Shown: piece by piece, positions 1 to 10,351 of the stretch
Numbering within the stretch: the first letter of the stretch is position 1
Layout: each line of letters begins with the position of its first letter
Origin: Bactericera cockerelli
Taxonomy: Eukaryota > Arthropoda > Insecta > Hemiptera > Triozidae
Direction of reading: 5' to 3'
DNA: 64,000 nt
Assembly: GCA_024516035.1 (NCBI GenBank)
Contig: CM044961.1
Span: 3,214,702-3,278,701, forward strand
Notes under the pieces: model-generated
Databases searched by the model: none
What the model saw: the letters and a program-made list of their open reading frames with translations, nothing else
What the model was told of the DNA's origin: nothing
Position numbers and translations under genes: made by a program

Positions 1-1591
1 TCTGGGTATAATCTTAGTTGTAATCCCTTATGATTCCCTTGATCTGAGCACATTACGATATTCAGGGCCGCAGCTATGGGCCTTACAAGGGCCAGTCAAT
101 GGTTTCTCTGTAGGACACGCCGTAGCTTGTAGCGTTATGATTTTTTGCATGAATATAGCAGCACTGTATATAAGTTTGTGTAAAAAAATTCAGATCTTCA
201 CAAACAACAGGGGCAGATTTTTGAGGTCCCTCCCATCTGGTCAATGTTTTCTGTACGAGCATACCATACGGCCGACCGAGATGAAACTTTCTGGGTATAA
301 TCTTAGTTGTAATCCCTTATGGTTCCCTTGATCTGAGCACATTACAATATTCAGTGCCGCAGCTATGGGCCTTACAAGGGCCAGTCAATGGTTTTCTCTG
401 TAGGTCCCGCCGTAGCTTATAGCGTTATGATTTTTTGCATGAATATAGCAGCACTGTATATAAGTTTGTATAAAAAAATTCAGACCTTAACAAACAACAG
501 AGGCAGATTTTTGAGGTCCCTCCCATCTGGTCAAAGTTTACTGTACGAGCATACCATACGGCCGACCGAGATGAAACTTTGTTGGTATTATCTTTGTTGT
601 AATTCTCTATGATTCCCTTGATCTGAGTACTTTACAACATTCAGGGCCGCAGCTATGGGCCTTACAAGGGCCCGTCAATGGTTTCTCTGTAGGTCACGCC
701 GTAGCTTATAGCATTATAATTTTTTGCATGAATATAGCAGCACTGTATATAAGTTTGTGTAAAAAAATTCAGATCTTCACAAACAACAGGGGCAGATTTT
801 TGAGGTCCTTCCCATCTGGTCAATGTTTTCTGTACGAGCATACCATACGGCCGACCGAGATGAAACTTTCTGGGTATAATCTTAGTTGTAATCCCTTATG
901 ATTCCCTTGATATGAGCACTTTACAATATTCAGGGCCGCAGCTATGGGCCTTACAAGGGCCAGTCAATGGTTTCTCTGCAGGTCCCGCCGTAGCTTATAG
1001 CGTTATGATGTTTTGCATGAATATAGCAGCACTGTATATAAGTTTGTGTAAAAAAATTCAGATCTTCACAAACAACAGGGGCAGATTTTTGAGGTCCCTC
1101 CCATCTGGTCAATGTTTTCTGTACGAGCATACCATACGGCCGACCGAAATGAAACTTTGTGGTTATTATCTTTGTTGTAATTCTCTATGATTCCCTTGAT
1201 CTGAGTACTTTACAACATTCAGGGCCGCAGCTATGGGCCTTACAAAGGCCCGTCAATGGTTTCTCTGTAGGTCCCGCCGTAGCTTATAGCGTTATAATTT
1301 TTGCATGAATATAGCAGCACTGTATATAAGTTTGTGTAAAAAAATTCAGATCTTCACAAACAACAGGGGCAGATTTTTGAGGTCCCTCCCATCTGGTCAA
1401 TGTTTTCTGTACGAGCATACCATACGGCCGACCGAGATGAAACTTTCTGGGTATAATCTTAGTTGTAATCCCTTATGATTCCCTTGATCTGAGCACATTA
1501 CAATATTCAGGGCCGCAGCTATGGGCCTTACAAGGGCCAGTCAATGGTTTCTCTGTAGGTCCCGCCGTAGCTTATAGCGTTATGAATTTTT
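1..1591. repeat. Tandem satellite, about 290-bp monomers alternating in two types
   Basis: Five and a half direct copies with junctions near 290, 580, 868, 1158 and 1446, spacing 287-290 bp, running off the left edge. Two monomer types alternate. Type A has TCTGGGTATAATCTTAG followed by AATCCCTTATG; type B has GGTATTATCTTTG or GGTTATTATCTTTG followed by AATTCTCTATG. The array is therefore a dimeric higher-order repeat of about 577 bp. The 64-92 aa open frames inside are the same frame repeated and have no sign of being genes. Confidence 0.93.
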
Positions 1592-1690
1592 CAGCACTTC
1601 ACTTATACCAGGAGCAGAGATAAGGGGTGTTCCCATCTGTTCACAGTTTTCTGTACGAGCATATCATACGACCGACCGAATTCTGTTTTT
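1592..1690. repeat. Diverged edge monomer of the satellite
   Basis: After 1591 the array continues as a clearly diverged part-monomer (GTTTTCTGTACGAGCATA and the CGACCGACCGA box are still visible) until a SINE interrupts it. Diverged monomers at an array edge are usual for satellites homogenised by unequal exchange. Confidence 0.7.
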
Positions 1691-1980
1691 TTTTTTTATC
1701 TTTAAAAGATGAGTTTTATCACAGCCTTTTTTTGTCTTAGCCATGAAACAGGAGCTACTGTTGACGCTTGTGGTCTGTGGGTTAGCCTACCTATCCCGTA
1801 GTATGCTTCCCCCTGATGGGCGAGAAGTGACACAATACTTCCCATTTAAGTGCTGGGTCAACTTGGTCAACTGTAACCAAATTTTTAATACAATTTTTTT
1901 TCGGCGCGGGGGTTCGAACCCAGGTCCTTCCGCATGACAAGTGAGTACTTAATGCTTAACCACTGAGCTACCCGTGCGCT
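1687..1980 (-). mobile_element. SINE-A copy
   Basis: Full-length SINE-A on the minus strand. The tRNA-like head lies at 1905-1980 with a GGTTCGAACCC B box; the body carries the CCCATCCCGTAGTATGC region and ends in the GATGAG tail with poly-T on the plus strand. It is inserted in the satellite edge, since satellite sequence resumes at 1981. Confidence 0.88.
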
Positions 1981-2165
1981 TCATTTAATGGCCATTCAAC
2001 GTTTTCTGTATAGGTCCCGCCGCGTCGTAAGCTTTAGTGTTCTAATTTTTCGTATAAATATAGCAGTAATGTAAATAAGCTTACGTGAGAAATTTCAGAG
2101 ATTTACCATTATCAGGGGGAGAGATATATTTAGCGATCGCTCCCATCCGGTCAATGTTTTCCATC
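1981..2165. repeat. Diverged satellite monomer beyond the SINE
   Basis: Resembles the 290-bp monomer (GTTTTCTGTATAGGTCCCGCC, ATATAGCAGTAATGTAAATAAG, CTCCCATCCGGTCAATGTTTT) with many substitutions and a short insertion. It shows that the satellite edge extended past the SINE insertion. Confidence 0.75.
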
Positions 2166-2497
2166 AATTTACAATGATACAACTCTTGTCTACAAGGGTT
2201 AAGTAGGGGAAGTGAAGATGCAAACAATACAAATATATAGAAATAACAGATTACCATCATATACATAACATTCGAGTCAACGTTTTTCGAAAGAAATTTT
2301 ATACGAAAAACCCGGACCCATGTATTCCTTATGGCGGGTCAAAGTTTTTCAATCGAGTCAATCTTTTCAGTCGGGTCCGGGTTTTAGTATCGCCCGAAAC
2401 AAAGTCTGTCATATGAGACGGTTGAGACTGAAAACGAAAAACTGTGAGAAAATATGGTTGTCAAAAGCAAAATATAAAAATGTTATTTTATAATGAT
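2166..2497. other. Anonymous AT-rich DNA
   Basis: No gene seen. A short inverted pair around 2307-2395 (AAAACCCGGACCC and GGGTCCGGGTTTT) could form a hairpin. Confidence 0.5.
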
Positions 2498-2753
2498 TTT
2501 TTTTTCAAGATGATTGTTTCACAGCCTTTTTTATTTCGTAGCCATGAAAGGAAAGCTACTGTAGACGCTAGTGGTATACGTTGTACCCTGCCCATCCCGT
2601 AGTATGCCTCCCCTCTGATGGGCGAGAAGTGACACATTTCTTCCCATTTAGGTGCTGGGTTAAAACGAGCGCACCGGAAGGTATCCGTTACAAACAAATA
2701 ACCAAATTCTGAAACCAAATACAGATTTTTGTCGGGGCGGGGGTTCGAACCCG
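2498..2753 (-). mobile_element. SINE-A copy, head truncated
   Basis: Same family and strand as the copy at 1687. The body is complete; the sequence stops inside the tRNA-like head just past GGGTTCGAACCCGGG, so the A box is missing. Confidence 0.85.
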
Positions 2754-3090
2754 GGATATAAACATATCGTTTAAAGTTAATAATAAAAATGATTATTATA
2801 AAACCACAGTAAAACAAAAATATTCATGGGGCAGAGAACGCCCAAGTGAAATTCGCCCCAGTTTGACAAACAATGTTATTATTTTAATTTTAATGTTATT
2901 ATTTCTAATTAAAGTGAAACCTCCCTAGCGGACACATACAAAAAGCGGACACAATTTAGACAACGGGGACATTTCATTTGGGAAAAATAAAATATTCTTT
3001 GCCCTGATTAGATTTAATATTAATTTCATTACTTTACTATTGGAAAACATCCAAATACAGTCGAGAACCTATAGAAGAGAAACTTTCATA
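2754..3090. other. Anonymous AT-rich DNA
   Basis: I see no gene or recognisable repeat here. Confidence 0.5.
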
Positions 3091-3300
3091 GTCTGTCCCG
3101 GTAGCTCAGTGGTAAAGGCGGCACTCTGTGAATCCAGATATTCCAGATGTCGTGGGTTCGAAACCCAGCCCGGACATGACATGTTATCCTCCCATTTGGG
3201 ATTTTTACCACATAATAATATGTCTTGGGCTTACTGCTGGAGTAATGGGACTCTAATAGTCTTAATCGGGTAGTATAAATAAGGCGATATTATTATTATT
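3091..3300 (+). mobile_element. SINE-C copy
   Basis: The tRNA-like head (GTCCCGGTAGCTCAGTGGTA, B box GGGTTCGAAACCCAG) is followed by a body with TACCACATAATAATATGTC and GGGCTTACTGCTGGA, ending in a TATTATTATT tail. The 3' end is present. It is a SINE, not a tRNA gene: the head is poorly folded and the same body recurs at 15189 and 27108. Confidence 0.88.
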
Positions 3301-3596
3301 CATACAAGAAAACACTTTCCAGGTCAAATTTACCTCTCTTTAAGATAAAATAACTTCTGTATAAGAGAAACCTGGATATAAAAGAGAAAATTTCTGGTTC
3401 CTTGGCGTCTCTTATATGCTCGTTCGAGCGGACAGAACGCAAAAACGAATGAATACAAAAATACCAAATCCCGAATTTCAAGGCACAGATCCCCGAAACC
3501 TGAGAGATATACAAAACGCACCAGGACAGAAGACAAAACAACTTGGGTTGGATTTATCAATTCATTCATATTAGAAGATTGGTTTTTCAACTTTTA
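3301..3596. other. Anonymous DNA between SINEs
   Basis: Two overlapping minus-strand frames of 81 and 86 aa have no recognisable similarity and no codon or splice signal. I do not treat them as genes. Confidence 0.4.
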
Positions 3597-3742
3597 ATCG
3601 AGGTTAAATTATTATATTCGTGTTAATCACGATGTGATATCACAACTACTCAAACTCGTTCTACTAATTATTTGCAAAACTTGGTACTCGAACCACCGAC
3701 CTTCAGGTTACAAGTACGCCGATAAATGCTACTGAGGTCAAT
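3597..3742 (-). mobile_element. SINE-D copy
   Basis: Minus-strand copy of the family with head GACCTCAGTAGCTTGATCGA and the tail GATATCACGAAAGTGATTAA. Moderately diverged. Confidence 0.85.
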
Positions 3743-3838
3743 TCAATTTTTATTTACTTACTGTGACACAAATTTACTAGTTGTCAAGTTTTAAAGAGTT
3801 TAGAAAAAGGAACTACAAATCAGTATTTGAAACCATCA

Positions 3839-4060
3839 ATGTGCACTGGTAGTCAAGTGGTTAACGCGCTAGTCTGATAATCCAGGTAGCGTTGGGATCC
3901 GTTGGTTCGAATCCCGCCCAGTGGGATTCGAATTTTTTCTCATTAATTTGAGTTTGTGACCACATAATAATAAGACTCTGAGGGTTAGGTGGTAGAAAAT
4001 GCTTTAAGCATTAACCTCGCCTGTTGGTTACCTTCCACTAAAGATTTTTTAGTGAGCCCT
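3839..4060 (+). mobile_element. SINE-B copy
   Basis: The head GTGCACTGGTAGTCAAGTGG, with B box GGTTCGAATCCC, is followed by TTTGTGACCACATAATAATA and the AACCTCGCCTG...TTCCACTAAAGA tail. Full length. Confidence 0.88.
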
Positions 4061-4780
4061 TCTTAGATCAGATCTAATCATGCTGACCATGACAGGTATA
4101 AATATAAAAGAATATGCACAGTATGGAAATGTACAAAATAAAATTCATTCATACAACCACAATTAGTTATAAAATATCAATGAAATGATAAACCCAAGTA
4201 TGGAAAATAAATGAAATCTATTGATAACCAAAAAAAAAAATTGATAACCCAAAATAAGTACTAACATAAAAATGAAAAAATTGATACAACCAAGTATGAA
4301 AAAAAATTGATAACCTAAACTGAGTTAAAAAAAAAAAGAGTTGTTCAGGAGGTTATGAAACGTACAGAAATATGAAAATTGAGATGGGAACAAAAAATAG
4401 TTATTTTTTACAAAAACTAAAACAATACTACCGATTTCTAATATCAAAAAATTATCGTAAGAAAAAATATCAAAAAAATTGAAAAAAACACATGAAATTA
4501 TGATTTTATTTTCCAAATACCAAAATAAATATTAGACGCAACAATACTTCCGATTTCTAATATCAAACAATTATCGGAAGAAAAAATATCAAAAAATTGA
4601 AGAAAAAAAAAACCCTTGAAATTATGATTTTATTTTCCAAATACCAAAATAAAAATTAGACGGCACGCCATAACACCCCGTGATATTTTTTCAATGAAAA
4701 TGTTGCCTTACCTCGCCCTGACCACATCAGGAGTCATGGTATGCCTAAAAAGTAATAAAGTCTCAGTAAATATTTATTGT
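4061..4780. repeat. AT-rich DNA with a two-copy tandem duplication
   Basis: Very AT-rich with A-runs. Two near-identical units of about 119 bp lie at about 4420-4538 and 4539-4658 (shared CCGATTTCTAATATCAAA and ATGATTTTATTTTCCAAAT). A decayed repeat of GATAACC-A runs precedes them. The 63-aa minus frame inside is low complexity. Confidence 0.6.
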
Positions 4781-4782
4781 TT

Positions 4783-4850
4783 TCGTCCTCCTGGCCCGTC
4801 GGTCTGGTAATCCAGAGGTCGCGGGTTCGGAACCCCACCGGACATGACAA
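4783..4850 (+). mobile_element. SINE-C head fragment
   Basis: Only the tRNA-like head survives (GTAATCCAGAGGTCGCGGGT, then CCGGACATGACA). Confidence 0.6.
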
Positions 4851-4894
4851 TTTATCTTCAAAATCACAAAAGACCTCCTAAGTACATGTGCATT

Positions 4895-5015
4895 TGTCGT
4901 AATATAGTGTTGATCACTTTCGTGTTGTCACAATTACTCAAACTCGCTTGACTAAAGTTGCTAAACTTGGGACTCGAACCACCCTCCGCCTTATGCATCA
5001 AGCTACTGAGGTCGG
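4895..5015 (-). mobile_element. SINE-D copy, partial
   Basis: Minus-strand SINE-D with the GTTGATCACTTTCGTG tail and GGGACTCGAACCACC B-box region; the middle is shortened. Confidence 0.75.
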
Positions 5016-5050
5016 TTGGTCATGATAGAACTTTCATTTTCAATTTTATG

Positions 5051-5165
5051 TCACCGTGGCCGAGTGAGTTAGCGCGCTAGGCATTGCACGCACGGTGACC
5101 TGGGTTCGATCCCCGGCGAGGCAGGAATTTTTCTGTGTGCTTAACCACTGAGCTAATCGCGCGCT
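5051..5165 (+). mobile_element. SINE-E head with a small SINE-A head fragment
   Basis: 5051-5130 is the SINE-E head (CACCGTGGCCGAGTGAGTTA, B box GGGTTCGATCCCC). About 5137-5165 is the first part of a SINE-A head on the minus strand. Both are truncated, apparently at one junction. Confidence 0.65.
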
Positions 5166-5334
5166 ATAACAATTGCGGATAAAATTGATTGATTTAATCT
5201 GTTTTACGACCAAGCACTTGGGCCGTAATCCGATAAAAACTTAGTTTGAGAAATACAATAAAGGATGTTAGTTACATATTATTAAAACACTACTGTTCAA
5301 TCGCACAACTCAAAACAGAAACAAACATAATAAT

Positions 5335-5455
5335 AACACTCTTTAGTGGAAGGTAACAACCAGGCGAGGTTAATGCTCAAAGCATTTTCTACTTACTAAC
5401 CCTGAGAGTCTTATTATATTATGTGGTCACAAGCTCAAATTAATGAGGAAAAATT
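5335..5455 (-). mobile_element. SINE-B tail fragment
   Basis: Minus-strand 3' part of SINE-B (TTTAGTGGAAGGTAAC through ATTATGTGGTCACAAGCTC); the head is absent. Confidence 0.75.
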
Positions 5456-6084
5456 ATTATTGTAACACACGTCTATTCTCTAACCTGAGTAGCGATCCAC
5501 TAGAGACGCGTAATAGAAACCTGTGAAATGTTATTGAAGGCGTTACAAGAACCACCACAGGCAGTGATAAATAAAGAAAAGGAACAAGTAAAATGATACA
5601 GATAAATATTAGGAGCCGAATTATGAAACCGGATTAATTAATCTTAGTGGACAATATCTCTGAACTTTCACCTTGACAACAACTGTAGAGGTCATCTAAC
5701 TGTAGAGGTCATGTCTTTTATTATCATCATCATCATCATCATAGGGTGGCGTCATGGTAAACGATCGTAGCCAGACAGTGGAGGAATGACTCAGCTTGTG
5801 GTTTTTTGTAGTGGTGGAAAACAGTGGTAGAAGTTTTTTTTTATATAAAAAAAATGCATCAAACACCAGCGTAGATTGATGGCTGTGAGCCGGCGAGAAG
5901 GTTTTTTGCCGTCTAAAAACCTCTTCTTGGTTGTGTTTTTTCATATTATATGTTGCCCTGGGACGGACGCGCGCCGTGTGGCATTATTTCTTGGTGTGGA
6001 GATCATGGGTTTGATGGCGGAAATTGCCTCAGGCAATAATCACGCCCTTTGTATCAATTTTTATTTGATGTCAATAAAGAGTTC

Positions 6085-6117
<33 letters not shown>

Positions 6118-6237
6118 TCTAAACCGGGCTTTGTAGCTGCACATTAGCTCGGTGGCGTAACGGAGCTGTAGCCAGCCTCCGTGACGGAAAATCTTGTTTT
6201 AAAATACCAATAGGTCAGCTGATAAAATCTAAGTAAT
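5456..6237. other. Anonymous DNA with one dispersed repeat and microsatellites
   Basis: 5715-5820 is a minus-strand copy of a dispersed repeat (GACAGTGGAGGAATGACTC, GGGTGGCGTCATGG, ATC trinucleotide run) also found at 21960-22135 and 54865-55022. An AAT run lies at 6088-6117. No gene seen; the 82-aa minus frame lies across the repeat. Confidence 0.6.
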
Positions 6238-6387
6238 CTTAGTAAAAGTAGCTTGATCGATAAGGCAGCGGACTTGTAACCTGGAGGTCGGTGGTTCAAG
6301 TCCCGGTTTCAGCGTAGATTTAGTAAAGCCAGTTTGAGTAGTTGTGATATCACGAAAGTGATTAACACAAATATGATAACTTTTAAT
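6238..6387 (+). mobile_element. SINE-D copy
   Basis: Full SINE-D: AGCTTGATCGATAAGGCAGC, B box GGTTCAAGTCCCGG, and tail GATATCACGAAAGTGATTAA. Confidence 0.88.
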
Positions 6388-6916
6388 TTTAGTAAAAGCT
6401 GATAGATTAAATCTGATAATATCTTATATTCTCTAATCCTGTTTCATAATACGGTCCTAAGAGGTACATATCATTAAGAACCATCAGTTATTGCATTATA
6501 CATTGCCCAAGTGCTTATCACAAAAAAACACCACGGGAAGTGAGAAATAAAAAGGTATAAGTAAAATGATAAAAAAAAACATGTAAAATAATAAATAAAT
6601 AATTATTAATATGTTGATATTTCCATTAGCTATAACGGATCTCTGAATAAGGACGAAATTAATAGACAAAATTATATATCAAAAGTCATTGCTAAGCCTC
6701 GGTTTTTTCCCTATCTTCCACAGTACGCAATCCGTGACTTAGCGCCACAGAGTTATTGCACTTATTACTAAAACGTCTACTGATTCCGTCCTAAAACTCA
6801 ATTACAGGTCTGAACTGAGGAGATGCCCACAGAGATAGTCCAAAGTAAAGCCATTGCTGTACCTATATATTATACATAACTCGCAAGTTATACAGTTAAG
6901 GGGAAGAAAAAGAAGA
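6388..6916. other. Anonymous DNA
   Basis: AT-rich, no gene or clear repeat recognised. Confidence 0.45.
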
Positions 6917-7209
6917 AGCGCGCGATTAGCTCAGTGGTTAAGCACTCGCTTGCCATGCGGAAGGTCCCGGGTTCGAACCCCCGTGCCGACAAAAATTTGT
7001 ATACAAAACTTGGTTACAGTTGTTTGTAAGGGATACCTTCCGGTGCATTCGTGTTGACCCAGCACATACATGGGAAGTAATGTGTCACTTCTCGCCCGTC
7101 AGAGGGAGGCATACTACGGGATGGGCAGGCTACAACACAGACCACAAGCGCCTACAGTAGCTGCTGTTTCATGGCTACGAAATAAAAACGGCTGTGAAAC
7201 ACTCATCTT
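6917..7209 (+). mobile_element. SINE-A copy, well preserved
   Basis: The head GCGCGATTAGCTCAGTGGTT with B box GGGTTCGAACCCC is followed by the GTTTGTAAGGGATACCTTCC region, CTACGGGATGGGCAGGC, and the end GTGAAACACTCATC. A good reference copy for the family in this window. Confidence 0.92.
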
Positions 7210-7630
7210 TACCATGGGTAGCACATTTGCAAGACACTGGTATTGCCTGGGGTACCGGGGTTGCATATATGCTAGACACGTTTGAACCTTCTTGGGTACC
7301 ATGTATAGCATATTATATGCAAGACAATTTGTCTGGCACATATGCTATACACGGTCCCTAGTGACAAGGAAATATGAGTTTTTTGTCCGGGGACCGCGTG
7401 TTGCACATATGCTAGACAGACGATTTTGAGGAAAATACCCTTGGTCTCCAGGGCAACTTTCATAAAAATGGCTTGGTAGGCAATGGGTTAAAAAAAAAAA
7501 AAAAAAACACACGATACCTCCGATGTCATTTGTTATTATGTTCATATTAGAAATCCAAAATGTTAGGTATATGTAATATTATATAAAACTAGGATTCTTT
7601 TAAACTATTTAAAAGAATCCTAGTTTTATA
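7210..7630. repeat. Degenerate ATATGCTAGACA repeats and a 45-bp palindrome
   Basis: Between 7217 and 7425 the motif GCA(C/T)ATATGCTAGACA and variants occur four to five times, some inverted. 7577-7622 is a palindrome (ACTAGGATTCTTTTAAA and its complement). The flank GGTATATGTAATATTATA just before it is the complement of the flank right of the foldback at 10121. Confidence 0.6.
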
Positions 7631-8834
7631 CAGGGTGGACCAAAAAAACGTTTACACCCGTTAATGGTAGATTACTGACGACATTTCCAGGCCGGATCTG
7701 CAATCCGTTTTTTCGGATTCGCCTTCGTAACTGCACAAAGTGATTTTTTGCAACTTTCCGAAAAAGTCCGACTTTGGCTTATTCTTCAGGTCAGTACTTT
7801 TTTCCTGTTTAAGATGAGTTGATTCTGAACAATTTTGCAGAAAGCCAACAAAATTTCGATGTTTCTAGCTACACTACTTTGTTTTTTACGATTTGGTTTG
7901 TCATATTTTTTTACACCTGAACAGAAAAAAAACACCCAAGAAAACTTTTTTGCTAAATGAAACACTCGACATTTGTCCGAACAAATTTTGGCACAGACAT
8001 GGGCAAGTTTGATAAAAGTTGGCGGCCGCCCCGAGGATGCTAAAAAATAATTTTACGATTTTTTATCACGTGATCTTCTGGGAAAAATTATTAGATGTTT
8101 GCCAAAAACTCTTCAAAAATCCTAAGAGTTTTCTAGCTGTAGACTGTGTAAAGGCGTCTTGTATTGTTTACATTGCTTTTTTTGAATACCGCGGTTTCAC
8201 ATGCCTTCATCAGCCAGTTTAGGAAAATTCAAATGATAAATTTCGTGCTTCTCAGATTGTCAGTGGTGTTAGCTAGATGTGGTAGTGCAATGAGTGTAAG
8301 ACGCATGACCGAGGTTCAATTCTCGACGGTCAATATTATTTTAATTATCAAAAAAATCTGATGGAATATTTTATTCATCCCTGTATCTGACCTGTTGTAA
8401 CACCAACAACTTATGGTTTTTTTTGGGGTAATACCATCTGTAAATTGAGTTATATCAGATACTATTGGTATCACAATACACATAATTATTATTCATGTAA
8501 GCCCCTGAGAGACTGCCTTGATAATGTAAGGATGGTTTTTCTTATGCTTCCCTACGAGAGAAAAAAAACTAGCGAATTTTCCAAAGAAAATAGAGTTTAT
8601 GAAATAAATCCAGGTAAATATGTAGGTAGGTTCTTCTATCATAAACAATACTAATTAATTAACAAATATTTACCGATTGCCAACTCTTAATAGAAGTCTT
8701 GAAAAAAACAAGATAATATTTTGTAAAATTAATAAACTTTTGCAGTCTTTCTTATGTTTTATACTATTTTGATATAAACAAAAAGGTATTTAAAAAAACA
8801 TTTTGTGTTAGTATGTTCAATGAGAAACGATTAG

Positions 8835-8935
8835 ACGCGCACGATTAGCTCAGTGGTAAGCTAGTCCACCCGGTCCGAACGCCTGAGCCAGCAAAAAATT
8901 CATGACTACAAAATAAAAGACTGTTGGCATTTTTT
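8835..8935 (+). mobile_element. Internally deleted SINE-A
   Basis: The head GCACGATTAGCTCAGTGG jumps to a damaged B-box region and then to the end of the body (TGACTACAAAATAAAAGACTG). It lies inside the foldback spacer. Confidence 0.65.
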
Positions 8936-9050
8936 ATTTAGCCATAGTACACACTATGGATTCTCCTCACACAAATTTTTGAAACCAATGGTGACTTGGT
9001 GACTTTAGTACCTTAGTTCTAACTCAGAAGGTAGAGGGACAACCTTCTTG

Positions 9051-9182
<132 letters not shown>

Positions 9183-9188
9183 TCAATT

Positions 9189-9403
9189 TTAGAGGAACTG
9201 TTGGAAGTGGCGTCCACCTTCCTGGATGCAAAGGTTGAACCTCTTCACCATGTTCCGTCGAATGTTGCGGAAGATTCCAGGTTTTTCTGTCCGGTCATCG
9301 AATGCCAACAGGATTCTTGCTACCAGATTTCGTAAACTATGTTTTTCACGTGATCCCAAATGTTCCTGTTGGGAACTCCATATACTAAATGCGTATCTGC
9401 CAT
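9189..9403 (-). pseudogene. Tc1/mariner-like transposase, C-terminal remnant
   Basis: Read on the minus strand, 9403 to 9189 gives a piece with GVPNRNIWDHVKN and, in another frame, FRNIRRNMVKRFNLCIQEGG, ending at the stop at 9189. Such an IRR...LCIQ.GGRHF end is typical of the C-terminus of insect Tc1/mariner DDE transposases. A stop (TAG) and at least one frame change separate the two blocks, so it is dead. No catalytic DDE block was seen in the rest of the spacer. It lies inside an element with TA flanks and mariner-like ends, which agrees with the call. Confidence 0.75.
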
Positions 9404-10120
9404 TTCAGCATCCGAATTATAATAATGTAACTGGTACTAAAAAAACTCAAGAAGTTGAAAGATAATATTTCATAGAATGCAGAAAAATATGCTTGAAAAC
9501 TATCATCGAGAAACAAACAATCATTCATTTGACTGGCCTTTAATTAATTCCAAGGAAAATAATTATCAAACATAAATAGCTAATTACTTTTTGAGTACAA
9601 GACGACCCTACACGGTCAACACTTTTAAGATTTTGAACATCATTTTTTGAGACTTACCTGGTTTGTTTACCCAGAAGATCACGTGATAAAAAATCGTAAA
9701 ATTATTTTTTAGCATCCTTGGGTTGGCCGCCAACTTTTATCAAACTTGCCCATGTCTGTGCCAAAATTTGCTCGGGCAAATCTTGAGTGTTTCTAAGTGT
9801 AAAAAATTTACATGAGAATTTTTTTTCTATTCAGGTGTCAAAAAAGATGCCAAACCAAACCGTAAAAAACAAAGTAGTGTAGCTAGAAACATCGAAATTT
9901 TGTTGGCTTTCTGCAAAAATGTTCAGAATCAACTCATCTTAAACAAGAAAAAAGTTCTGACCTGAAGAATAAGCCAAAGTCGGACTTTTTCAGAAAGTTG
10001 CAAAAAATCACTTTGTGCAGTTATAAAGGCGAATCCGAAAAAACGGATTGCAGATCCGTCCTAGAAATGTCGTCAGTAATCTACGATTAACGGGTGTAAA
10101 CGTTTTTTTGGTCCACCCTG

Positions 10121-10190
10121 TATAATATTACATATACCTCCGATGTTCACAAAAAGACTCGGAAGTAAAAGCCATCGCTAGTGTACATAC
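10121..10190. other. Intron after CLEC16A exon 15
   Basis: Begins (minus strand) with the donor GTATGTACAC at 10190-10181. No downstream coding exon of CLEC16A was recognised between here and position 1. Confidence 0.6.
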
Positions 10191-10351
10191 CTCGCAGGCT
10201 GTACAGGTCAGGGGTGTTTCCAGGCGTGCCACTGGGGGGCAGGTCAAGCAGCCGCTCTATCTGGCCCATCTTGGCCTGACGGGCCCTGGTCCGGCCCTTG
10301 TTGAGTCTCTGTTTGGCCGCCATGCAACGGATGTGATCGTCGAATATGAAC
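10191..10351 (-). CDS. CLEC16A: CLEC16A coding exon 15 (last found)
   Basis: 161 bp, acceptor TCTGCTCCAG, donor GTATGT, phase 1 at the end. Encodes [19 protein letters not shown] then [19 protein letters not shown], matching FIFSDHIRCIIAKQRLAKGR of the family. The donor shows that at least one more exon exists. Confidence 0.96.

Noticed and set aside
137..1190. Three to four similar 64-92 codon frames near the left edge
   Set aside because: One frame of the 290-bp satellite repeated; it is broken in other monomers.
3091..3178. Possible tRNA gene (also at 5051, 6917, 15189, 46176 and others)
   Set aside because: All are heads of SINEs: the same head with the same body recurs, stems pair poorly, and no terminator follows the head.
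5696..5944. 82-codon minus frame with an Asp run
   Set aside because: Lies across a dispersed repeat and an ATC microsatellite; not conserved in the other copies.
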